Assembly (NCBI RefSeq): GCF_950295315.1
Contig: NW_026647341.1
Span: forward strand, 1-64,000
DNA: 64,000 bases
Source of the DNA: Erinaceus europaeus
Taxonomy: Eukaryota > Chordata > Mammalia > Eulipotyphla > Erinaceidae
Reading direction: 5' to 3'
The notes below the pieces were generated by a model. The model saw only the letters and a program-made list of their open reading frames with translations. It made no database searches and was not told the DNA's origin. Positions within the stretch are counted from its first letter, which is position 1. Each line of letters starts with the position of its first letter. Positions 29,736 to 37,726 of the stretch are shown in pieces. The position numbers and the translations under genes are program-made.

Positions 29736-29946
29736 TTAAAAAATGTATTTATTTATGTATTATTGGATAGAGACAGAGAGAAATTGAGAGGGGAAGGGGA
29801 GATAGGGAGAGAGACAGAGAGACACATGCAGCCCTGCTTCACTGCTCGTGAAGCTTTCCCCCTGCAGGTGGGGACCAGGGGCTTGAACCTGTGTTTTTGG
29901 GCACTGTAGTGTGTGCACTTAACTAAGTGTGCCACCACCTGGCCCC
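29736..29946 (-). mobile_element. SINE-B
   Basis: Reverse B, complete, from 'ttattggatagagacagaga' to 'agtgtgccaccacctggccc'. Confidence 0.92.
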
Positions 29947-29979
29947 TATTTTATTTTATTTTTGAATGAATTTTTTTTT

Positions 29980-30225
29980 ATTTGTAGTGCAGGCACTGAG
30001 CCCTAGCAATAACCCTAGAGGCAAAAAAATCATGAGTATAATCTATTGTTGACTAGCTTTTAATAATATACTTCTTAAGTAAATGCGTCTTTAAAATACA
30101 AACTTATCTAATTCTATCATAACTAACAATGTGAACCACTTACACAAGTTAATTAAAACCATATTGACATTGCCTTTTTAATATTTGGGTTTTTTAAAAA
30201 GTTTTTTTTTCAATTTTCAATCTTT
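29980..30225. other. SINE 3' extension remnant and AT-rich unique sequence
   Basis: 'ttgtagtgcaggcactgagc' at about 29982-30025 is a lone A-family 3' extension. The rest is AT-rich single-copy sequence. Confidence 0.55.
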
Positions 30226-30421
30226 TAATTTATTTTTTATTTATTATTGGATAGATTCAGAGAGAAATCGAGAGGGAAGAAGGAGATAGGGAGGGAAAGA
30301 AACATAGAGACAGCTCTGCTTCACCACTCGAGAAGTTTTCTCCCTGCAGGTGGGGGCTTGAATCCGGGTCCTTGAGCACTGTGATGTGTGTGCTTAACCA
30401 GGTGCACCACCGCCTGGCCCC
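30226..30421 (-). mobile_element. SINE-B
   Basis: Reverse B: 'tattattggatagattcaga' to 'aaccaggtgcaccaccgcct'. Confidence 0.9.
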
Positions 30422-30554
30422 ATCCTTTTTAATATTTGTCATTTACTATTTACGTCTAACACATCTGTATTTTATCTTCATTATTTATTTATTTATTGGA
30501 GTGGGAGGCTCACACAGGTGTGATTTTACCACTCCTGGGTCAACATTTTTATCC

Positions 30555-30685
30555 TTTTTAAGATTTCAGAGAGATAGAGAGACTGATGTCAGCACAGCCC
30601 CAGAGCTTCCCCCAATGCTGTGGTGTCTTTCCTGTGCCACCAGGGCTCATACCTGGGCCACCTGTGAAAGCCCTCTGCTTCCATC
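30555..30685 (-). mobile_element. SINE-E, divergent
   Basis: 'gagcttcccccaatgctgtg' and 'gggctcatacctgggccacc' fit a reversed old E. Confidence 0.5.
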
Positions 30686-31180
30686 AAGATGCTTATACTC
30701 TAGGCTGGGTCTCCCCAGACCTGGGGCAGGTGGAAAACCTCCCACCTATTTGGCAGATGGGGAGACTGAGGCTGGGATTGGAGCAAAGGTGTGGTCTTCC
30801 AGGCCTGCATTCTCTTCCACCCACATCCCTCCCCGGACTGAGGGGCCTAGGGCGTCCCAGACTTTGCCATGGTACAAAGTGCCCCCCACACCCAGTGAGC
30901 AGCCCCATGTGGGTCCTCCTAGGGTGTCAGGTGACCATCAGCCTTCACTGTCACCTGGGTTTTTGATGACCTGTTGCTATAGTGACGGTCCATCCTCCCA
31001 TGATTCATTTCAGCTCTAGCTTCCAAAATGCAGGGCTGAGTGAGCGAGCTTTCCCGTCACACCCCCAACCCCGTCAATGATGGGGGCCATACCCCACCAC
31101 CCCCCATTCTGTTTCTCCACTTTCAGTCAACTAGTGAGTAAATTACAGCAGATGCCACCAGTCTGGGATTAAATGGCATT
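30686..31180. other. Single-copy intergenic sequence with MIR-like piece
   Basis: Unique GC-moderate block; 'cagatggggagactgaggct' at about 30754-30775 resembles a reversed MIR. No exon is supported. Confidence 0.5.
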
Positions 31181-31181
31181 G

Positions 31182-31318
31182 GTAGCCCAGGAGGTGGTAC
31201 AGTGGGTAGAGCTTCTGAGTCTCAGGCATGAGGACTCAGCTCAGTCCCTGTATGGTGTGTGTGTGTCAGAGTGAGGCTCTGCTTCTCTCCCCTCCCACTC
31301 TCTCATTGATAATAAATG
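31182..31318 (+). mobile_element. SINE-C, divergent
   Basis: 'cccaggaggtggtacagtgg' with an internal (GT)n; the tail continues at 31660-31727 after a SINE-A insertion. Confidence 0.75.
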
Positions 31319-31356
31319 CACTTCTCTCCCTCTCTTTGTTTTTATTTATTTCTTTT

Positions 31357-31659
31357 CTTTTTTAAAATTGTGTTTATTTATTTTCCCTTTTGTTGCCGTT
31401 GTTGATTTTTATTGCTGTTGTAGTTATTATTGTTGTTGTTATTGATGTCATCAAATTGTTGGATAGGACAGAGAGAAATGGAGAGAGAAGGGGGAGATAG
31501 AGAGGAAGAGAGGCAGAGAGACACCTGCAGACTGCTTCACCGCCTATGAAGCGACTCCCCTGCAGGTGGGGAGCCAAGGGCTCGAACCAGGATCCTTATG
31601 CCGGTCCTTGCGCTTCGTGCCATGATCGCTTAACCTACTGCGCTACCACCCGACTCCCC
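31357..31659 (-). mobile_element. SINE-A
   Basis: Reverse A, near full length; head 'taacctactgcgctaccacc'. Confidence 0.9.
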
Positions 31660-31784
31660 CCCATTCTCTTTCAATCTCCCTCTGTTCCTATCCAATAAAT
31701 AATAGTGATAAATAAGTTAAATTTTAAAAAATTGTGGACTCTGTGTCCTGGAGAGAGAGCTCAGTGTGAGAGTACAGGACTCAT

Positions 31785-31920
31785 AACTGGCCTGGAACAT
31801 GACAGCAGAGGGCCTATGGGGGTTGAATGGAAAAGTGAAAAGCTGAGAAATGTTACACATGTACCAACTATGGTATTTTACTGTGGAATATAAATCATTA
31901 ATCCCCCAAAAAAGAAATAA
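31785..31920 (+). mobile_element. L1 3' end fragment
   Basis: Resembles the copy 2 3' UTR (41675-41780): 'cctatgggggttgaatg', 'gaaatgttacacatgtacca' and 'aaatcattaatcccccaaaa'. Old and 5' truncated. Confidence 0.7.
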
Positions 31921-31925
31921 GAAAA

Positions 31926-32070
31926 AACCCTGGTCCCCACCTGCAGGGGGAAAGCTTTGCAAGTGGTGAAGCAGGGCTTCAGGTGTCTGTCTCTCCCTCC
32001 CTATCTCCCCCCTTCCTCTTGACTTCTGGCTGTCTCTATCCAATAAACAAATAAAAAGATAATAAAAAAT
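31926..32070 (+). mobile_element. SINE-B, 5' truncated
   Basis: Starts after the B box ('ccctggtccccacctgcagg'), so it lacks the Pol III promoter; the end is intact. Confidence 0.88.
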
Positions 32071-32345
32071 GGGAGTCGGGCTGTAGCACAGCAGGTTAAG
32101 CGCAGGTGGCGCAAAGCACAAGGACCGGCATAAGGATCCCAGTTCGAGCCCCGGCTCCCCACCTGCAGGGGAGTCGCTTCACAGGCGGTGAAGCAGGTCT
32201 GCAGGTGTCTGTCTTTCTATCCCCCTCTCTGTCTTCCCCTCCTCTCTCTATTTCTCTCTGTCCTATCCAACAACGACAACAATAATAACTACAATAAAAC
32301 AACAAGGGCAACAAAAGAGAATAAATAAATAAATATATAAATAAA
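32071..32345 (+). mobile_element. SINE-A
   Basis: Plus A, near full length, 'gggctgtagcacagcaggtt' and 'tcccagttcgagccccggct'. Confidence 0.93.
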
Positions 32346-32376
32346 TTCCTTTAAAATATTTTTATTATCTTTTTAA

Positions 32377-32655
32377 AAAAATATTTATTTTATTTATTCC
32401 CTTTTGTTGCCCTTGTTGTTTTATTGTTGTAGTTATTATTGTTGTCGTAGTTGTTGGATAGGACAGAGAGAAATAGAGAGAGGAGGGGAAGACAGAGAGG
32501 GGGATAGAAAGACAGACACCTGCAGACCTGCTTCACCGCTTGTGAAGCGACTCCCCTGCAGGTGGGGAGCCAGGAGCTCGAACCGGGATCCTTTCGCCGG
32601 TTGTTGTGCTTTGCGCCACCTGCGCTTAACCCGCTGCGCTACCACCTGACTCCCA
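32377..32655 (-). mobile_element. SINE-A
   Basis: Reverse A forming an inverted pair with the copy to its left. Confidence 0.93.
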
Positions 32656-32692
32656 ATAAAAATATTTAAAAAAATATTTTAAAAAATTAACT

Positions 32693-32800
32693 GGGGCTGA
32701 GGAGATAGCATAATGATCCTGCAAAAGCCTCCCATGCCTGAGGCTCTAAGGTCCCAGGTTCAATCCCCAGCACCACCAGAGAGCCAGATCTGAGCTGTGC
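32693..32800 (+). mobile_element. SINE-D
   Basis: 'gctgaggagatagcataatg' and 'aggttcaatccccagcacca'. Confidence 0.88.
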
Positions 32801-32954
32801 TCTGTTCTGTTCATTATCAATTTAGCTTTATCTCTGCATCTCGCCTTCACAAATATAAACTATTTAAAAAATGAAATTTGTAACTGAGGTCCCAGGTTCA
32901 ATCTCCCTCCTTGTCGTGTGCCAGAATATAATATCTCTCTAGTCTGTGTTTCTT

Positions 32955-33108
32955 TTTTAAAATTAATTAATTATTTATTTTTGTCTCCAGGGTTATCATT
33001 GGGGCTCGGTGCTCCTAGAGGCCATTTTTCCCATTTTGTTGCCCTTGTTGTTGTTGTTATTGTTGCCATTGCTGTTGTTGGAGAACTCCAGAGAGGAGAG
33101 GAAGACAG
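32955..33108 (-). mobile_element. SINE-A 3' half
   Basis: Reverse extension and tail only, cut by a plus A insertion at 33109. Confidence 0.8.
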
Positions 33109-33435
33109 GCTGTGTGGTAGCACACTGGGCTAAATGCACATAGTGCAAGGTACAAGAACTGCGCAAGGATCCCGGTTTGAGCCCCTGGCTCCCCACCTGC
33201 ATGGGGGTGGGGGTCGCCTCACTAGCGGTGAAGCAGGTCTACAGGTGTCTATCTTTCTCTCCCGCTCTCTGTCTTCCCTCCTCTCTCCATTTCTCTCTGT
33301 CCTATCCAACAATAGCAGCAGCAACAATCACAACAATAATAGCAACAACAAAGGGGAGGGGGAAGATGGCTGCCAGGAGCAAGATTCTTAGTGCAGGCAC
33401 CAAGCCCTAGCAATACCTCAGGAGGAAAAAAAAAC
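33109..33435 (+). mobile_element. SINE-A, long form
   Basis: Plus A with extended AAC tail and 3' extension 'gatggctgccaggagcaaga'. Confidence 0.88.
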
Positions 33436-33481
33436 CCTTGTATTTAAAGATTTATTTATGAGAGAGAGAGAGAAAAACACA

Positions 33482-33581
33482 GACTTGGAGATGGCACAGT
33501 AGATAAAGCACTGGACTCTCAAGTGTGAAGTCCTGAATTCTATCCCCGGCAGCACATGTGCCAGAGTAACGTCTGGTTCTT

Positions 33582-33615
<34 letters not shown>

Positions 33616-33650
33616 CCCCCTCCTATCCCTCTCATTAATAAATATTAAGA
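33482..33650 (+). mobile_element. SINE-C with CT run
   Basis: Plus C, 'gatggcacagtagataaagc'; (CT)n at 33580-33617. Confidence 0.88.
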
Positions 33651-33663
33651 AAAAATTAAAAAT

Positions 33664-33836
33664 TGCGGTCAGGCAGTAGTGCAGTAGGTTAAGTGCACAT
33701 GGTGCAAAGTGCACATAAGGATTCCAGTTCGAGCCCCTGGTCCCCACCTGTATGGGGGAAGCTTCACAAGCAGTGGTGCAGTGCTGCTGGTGTCTCTTTT
33801 TCTCTGCCTTTGTCACCCTCTATGGAAAAATAAACA
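33664..33836 (+). mobile_element. SINE-A/B intermediate
   Basis: A-type head 'caggcagtagtgcagtaggt' with a B-type 'gggggaagcttcacaagcag' body. Confidence 0.8.
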
Positions 33837-33840
33837 TGAG

Positions 33841-34047
33841 AGGGGCTGGGTGGTGGTGCACCTGGTTGGGTGCACATGTTACAATGCACCAGGACCCGGG
33901 TACAAGCCCCCAGTCTCCACCTGCAGGGGGGAAGGTTCTTAAGCAGTGAAGCAGCCAATGTCTCTCGGTCTCTTTCCCTCTCTACCACCCGTTTCCCTTT
34001 CAATTTCTGGCTCTCTGTGTTCAATAGATAAAGATTAAAAAAAAAAG
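33841..34047 (+). mobile_element. SINE-B
   Basis: 'gggctgggtggtggtgcacc' and a B end 'gtgttcaatagataaagatt'. Confidence 0.88.
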
Positions 34048-34048
34048 G

Positions 34049-34154
34049 GGGGGCCAGGCAGTAGCACAGGCAGATTAAGCACACATGGCTCGAAGCTGAA
34101 GGACCAGCATAAGGATCCCATTGGAGCCCCTAGCTCCCCACCTGCAGTGGGGAT
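34049..34154 (+). mobile_element. SINE-A, host of nested insertions (part 1)
   Basis: Head and B-box region ('ggcagtagcacaggcagatt', 'catcccattggagcccc' degenerate). The copy is split by the 190-bp retroposon, then by a solo LTR; later parts are at 34357-34407 and 34753-34791. Confidence 0.85.
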
Positions 34155-34347
34155 GGGATGCATTGGATCGACCTTCTCGTGGTGCATCCTGTGAGTACCC
34201 ATTTATTGGGGAAACTGACGGTCCTTCCTAGCCGACTGAATCCACATGGATCCCAGTCACTTTCAAAGCCAGCAACAAGCAGACATCAGGCTCAACCTGA
34301 CGCTGTTGACTGGCTATGGAAGAAGGGCAAACGCTAGAAGAAGAAGA
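34155..34347 (+). mobile_element. 190-bp non-autonomous retroposon with RTE-like 3' tail, copy 1
   Basis: Starts GGGATGCATTGGATCGACC and ends GGCAAACGCTAG followed by (GAA)n. The last ~55 bp before the tail match the 3' end of the RTE-like LINE at 34792-35340 with one mismatch (CGCTAG here, CACTAG there). Flanking AGTGGGGAT (34146-34154) and AGTGGGGGT (34348-34356) are an 8/9 target duplication. GGATGCA and TGCATCC near the 5' end can pair as a hairpin. No clear Pol III boxes or tRNA head are seen. Confidence 0.85.
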
Positions 34348-34356
34348 AGTGGGGGT

Positions 34357-34407
34357 GGAGGGTGGGGAGGGTCACTTCACAAGCAGTGAAGCAGGTCTGC
34401 AGTTGTC
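34357..34407 (+). mobile_element. SINE-A, host of nested insertions (part 2)
   Basis: Body 'cacttcacaagcagtgaagc' to 'ctgcagttgtc', ending at the LTR target site. Confidence 0.85.
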
Positions 34408-34752
34408 TGTTGTTGTGGTCTGGTGTCGGGCTGCACCGCGGAGAAGAGAGAGGAAGTCGGAGCAAGGGGGTACACAAATCTTTATTATAGGATGGGGGGG
34501 TGGCTCAGGCCACGTGGAGTCAGCTGACAATGGCCGTCCCCACTACCTGACCTCCAGTCGAGAGAAGGGAGAGAGATCTGCTAGAGAGGGGAGCCAAGAG
34601 CCCAGAGAGAGAGTTGGGGGGGGCTTTTTATTGGGCGACAACCAGGGGTGACGTGTGGGGCCAGGATTGGTTGAAGGGGGCACTGCTAGGATTTTGCGGG
34701 GCGTGGTAAAACCTGGGAGCAGAGACTGCATCAGAATAATTCCTCAGCAACA
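34408..34752 (-). mobile_element. Solo LTR of an endogenous retrovirus
   Basis: A 345-bp element with TGTTG...CAACA inverted ends and a perfect 6-bp target duplication GTTGTC (34402-34407 and 34753-34758). In minus-strand order it has a CCAAT motif, CACGTCA, an early AATAAA and a second AATAAA near the end, as expected of U3-R-U5. No gag, pol or env lies next to it, so it is a recombined solo LTR. The 6-bp duplication and the TGTTG/AACA ends favour a class II (beta, IAP-like) family over class I. This class call is inference. Confidence 0.88.
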
Positions 34753-34791
34753 GTTGTCTATCTTTCTCTCCCTCTCTCTGTCTTCCCATCT
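34753..34791 (+). mobile_element. SINE-A, host of nested insertions (part 3)
   Basis: 'gttgtctatctttctctccc' resumes exactly after the LTR; the copy then ends at the (TTC)n of the LINE. Confidence 0.85.
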
Positions 34792-35340
34792 CTTCTTCTT
34801 CTTCTTCTAGTGTTTGCCCTTCTTCCATAGCCAGTCAACAGCGTCAGGTTGAGCCTGATGTAAAGTTTCGAGACCTCCTTTGAATCTGGAGAGGTGGCAG
34901 TCATTGACTATGTGGGTCATAGTCTGTCTGTAGCCGCAGGGGCAGTTCGGGTCGTCTCTGGCTCCCCAGCGATGGAACATAGCGGCGCACCGGCCATGGC
35001 CTGTTCGATAGCGATTGAGGAGGGCCCAATCATAACTAGGTCAAAGCCGGGTTGACGCTTGCAGGGGTCTGTGATGAGGTGTTTGTTCTTTACCTCAGCT
35101 GACTGCCAACTCTGTTTCCAAGAGTCTGGAACAGAGAAGTTCAGTGTAGGCATAGGGGACCAGATTGGGTGACGAGACATCAAGCGTTGGACAGGGTGGG
35201 CGAAGATATCCGCGTATATTGGCAGGTCCGGTCGAGCGTAGACGTGGGAAATGAACTTAGATGATGCCGCATCCCGACGAATATCTGGCGGGGCGATGAA
35301 GAAGTTGCTTTGATCACCAATGACTCCTGCCAAAAACATA
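34792..35340 (-). mobile_element. RTE-like LINE, 5'-truncated 3' end
   Basis: A non-LTR retrotransposon fragment on the minus strand. Its 3' end is a (GAA)n tail (34792-34806) directly after a TAG stop (34809-34807), so there is almost no 3' UTR, as in RTE-clade elements. It encodes the C-terminal part of a LINE polyprotein. This element is unrelated to the L1s in this window. The left edge lies in a SINE-A; the right edge is near 35340-35410 and uncertain. Confidence 0.8.
34807..35339 (-). pseudogene. C-terminus of LINE reverse transcriptase polyprotein, frameshifted
   Basis: The upstream segment (35339 to about 35040) holds IAPPDIRRDAAS and SWKQSWQSAEVKNKHLITDP. The reading then shifts near 35036, and the downstream segment holds DWALLNRYRTGHGRCAAMFH followed by a CPCG-H-C zinc-knuckle-like stretch (CPCGYRQTMTHIVNDC), ending WKKGKR. 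This order, with a Trp-rich stretch, an N-R-x-RTGHGRC motif and a Cys/His cluster, is how many non-LTR retrotransposon proteins end. It has no start codon of its own and is broken by at least one frameshift, so it is a dead fragment. The clade is inferred from the (GAA)n tail and the absent 3' UTR. Confidence 0.78.
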
Positions 35341-35413
35341 AAACTGGGGACAACACAATGTTACCAGCCTGTCATCTTCCTGTGAAAAGATACTGGGGAG
35401 AAACCCCCATGTT

Positions 35414-35535
35414 GGTGGTGGGGAGATACCATAATGATTATGCAAAGAGACTCTCATGCCTGAGGTTTCAAAATCCTGGGTTTAATCTCCTGCACCAACA
35501 TAAGACAGAGCTGAGCAGTGCTCTAGAAAAAGAGA
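35414..35535 (+). mobile_element. SINE-D
   Basis: 'gggagataccataatgatta' and 'agagctgagcagtgctctag'. Confidence 0.88.
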
Positions 35536-35569
35536 GGAAGAAAGAACGAGAAACAGAGGTAAAGACAGA

Positions 35570-35688
35570 AGCCCAGGAAGTGGTTCAGTGGCCACAGCGT
35601 TGGATCCTCAAGCATGAGGTTCTGAGTTCGATTTCCAGGATTGCATGCACAAGAGTAACGCTCTGTTTTTCTCTCTCATGTTATAAAT
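35570..35688 (+). mobile_element. SINE-C, tail split by two insertions
   Basis: 'gcccaggaagtggttcagtg' to the tail 'catgttataaat'. The 190-bp retroposon entered the tail, and L1 copy 2 entered just beyond it. Confidence 0.85.
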
Positions 35689-35878
35689 GGGATGCATTGG
35701 ATCGACCTTCTCGTGGTGCATCCCGTGAGTACCCATTTATTGGGGAAACTGACGATCCTTCCTAGCCAACTGAATCCACATGGATCCCAGTCACTTTCAA
35801 AGCCAGCAACAAGCAGACATCAGGTTCAACCTGACGCTGTTGACTGGCTATGGAAGAAGGGCAAACGCTAGAAGAAGA
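35689..35878 (+). mobile_element. 190-bp non-autonomous retroposon with RTE-like 3' tail, copy 2
   Basis: Differs from copy 1 (34155-34347) at four positions I can see, each a C/T or G/A transition. A perfect 11-bp target duplication ATGTTATAAAT flanks it (35678-35688 and 35879-35889). It starts at GGGATGC and ends CGCTAG plus (GAA)n, which fixes the element's true ends. Confidence 0.92.
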
Positions 35879-35903
35879 ATGTTATAAATAAGTAAGTAAA
35901 TAG

Positions 35904-36702
35904 GAGACTTCCGGAGGCAGGGCTACGAGCAGCAGCAGATCTGTTTCTCTCCTCTCCTCTCCTCTCCTCTCCTCTCCTCTCCTCTCCTCTCCTCTCCTCT
36001 CCTCTCCTCTCCCAGATCAACTAGGAATACCAAAGGAGACCACCTGGGACTGAAACAAGATAAGACTAGAATGACTACAGGAACCCACCAAATCACTGGT
36101 GAGTGCAAACACACGTGGCTGGTGACAGAGAGGAGCCTAGGGAGAGACTAAGTGGCTGGGAACAGTCTATCAGTTGAGACACCACCTCCAGTCTGCTCCA
36201 CCAACAAGGGAACAGCTGAAGGGAGGAGAGGACTCCCCGGAGACTCACCAATGCAACCCCAAGTCTCCATTGCTACTGCCCTCAGAATCTGGAGCAGCGG
36301 CAGGGAGGGACACCCAGGGAGGGACACCGGGGGACAGAGATCTAACCAGGAAATTCAGGAGAAGACCTGTACCTCGGTGGCATAGCTGTGGGGCTGTGAA
36401 AGTCTCTCTGCCACACGCTGCCTTATCTCTTGGTCAGGAGTCAGAGATTAAGTTAAGAAGCCTACTTATAGTTTAGAAGCCCTCAGGCTCCCATTGCCTA
36501 CAGAGAAGAAAAAAAAAAATTTAAAAAGAGGCTTTTAAATCACTGAGCTCCAACTCAGGGATTAAAATACTATTGAAACAACTGTTACCTTCCACCACTG
36601 TGAACCCTTTAATTACCTTATTTAGACACAAGTCAATCCAGGAAATAGTGATCAGTAATTTGAAAAGTACTAAGAGAAGTAACTCATAACATAATATATA
36701 AA
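35904..36702 (+). promoter_or_regulatory. L1 5' UTR with expanded CTCTC tract, copy 2
   Basis: Holds the L1 internal promoter region by position. A (TCTCC)n tract at 35946-36012 is about 65 bp long, against only about 15 bp in copy 1 on the other strand (18005-18022). Confidence 0.75.
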
Positions 36703-37575
36703 ATGGGTAAACCAACAAGAAGAAATATTGGAGAAACTAGCCAGGACAACAGTCCAGATAAAAGCCCCCCAAAGGGTGAAGCACAAAATAACGATTTCAA
36801 CATCCAAACATTAGCTAAGGAAATAATCACAGGAGTGAGTAAAGAGTTTGAAAGAATTGTAATCAGAAATACAGGAACAACAAATGAGACTCTGGAAGAA
36901 AACACTAACTATCTCAAGGTTATAAGAGAGCTGAAAGCTGAAATAGCTGAGCTAAGAACACAACTAGCTGAACAAGCTAAAACAGTATCAGAACAGGGCA
37001 ACAAAATAGATGAACTCCAGAAAACAGTAGAGGGCAGAGAGAATAGAATCAATGAGGCTGAAGACAGAATTAGCAAGATTGAGGATGAATTAGAGACAAC
37101 TAAAAAAGAAGTAAGAGATCTCAAAAAGAGATTAAGAGATGCTGAAAACAACAACAGAGACCTATGGGATGACTTCAAAAGAAACAATATACGCATTATT
37201 GGCTTACCAGAGGAAGAGAGAGAGGGAGAGGAAGAAAGCATTCTTCAGGCCATAATACCTGAAAACTTCTCTAGTCTAGACAACATCAAAGACATAAAGA
37301 TTCAAGAAGCACAGAGGGTCCCAAACAGAATTAACCCAGACTTAAAGACACCAAAACACATCATATTCAGAATGGAAAAGAATAAGGATAAAGAAAGGAT
37401 CCTGAAGGCTGCAAGAGAAAAAACAAAGAGTCACCTACAAAGGAAAACCCATAAGATTAGCAGCAGACTTCTCCATACAAACACTACAGGCCAGAAGAGA
37501 ATATCTATCGAGTGCTCAACGAGAAAGGCTTTCAACCAAGAATATTATATCCTGCTAGACTGTCATTCAGACTAG
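36703..37575 (+). pseudogene. L1 ORF1 (RNA-binding chaperone), frameshifted, copy 2
   Basis: The ATG at 36703 opens MGKPTRRNIGETSQ. Residues about 65-155 form a coiled coil (LKAEIAELRTQLAEQAKTVS and following heptads), needed for ORF1p trimers. The RRM starts at NIRIIGLPEE (residue ~166). After 'AAREK' (about 37425) the frame is wrong: the expected C-terminal domain continues in other frames as far as a TAA at 37668-37670. At least two frame changes lie between 37420 and 37510. The product would lack a proper C-terminal domain. Confidence 0.9.
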
Positions 37576-37726
37576 ATGGAGGCATCAAAACCTTCTCAGA
37601 CAAGCAACAGCTGAAGGAATCAACTATCACCAAGCCTGCCCTGAAAGAAGTTCTGAAAGGTCTCCTATAAACAATCAGATCATCATAAACAGGACATATA
37701 TCAGAACACTCTAAAACTCTACAAGA

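Noticed and set aside
34155..34347. An open frame of about 60 codons through the 190-bp retroposon
   Set aside because: Three of the four differences between the two copies change the amino acid and nothing suggests coding constraint. The 3' part is inherited from the LINE reading frame.
34316..34828. Retroviral coding sequence beside the LTR
   Set aside because: Flanks on both sides are SINE-A sequence joined by a 6-bp duplication. No gag, pol or env motif is present, so this is a solo LTR.
34917..35339. 140-codon frame as an independent host gene
   Set aside because: Its Met is internal, and the motif order continues in another frame to the LINE stop at 34807. It is a truncated, frameshifted LINE fragment.
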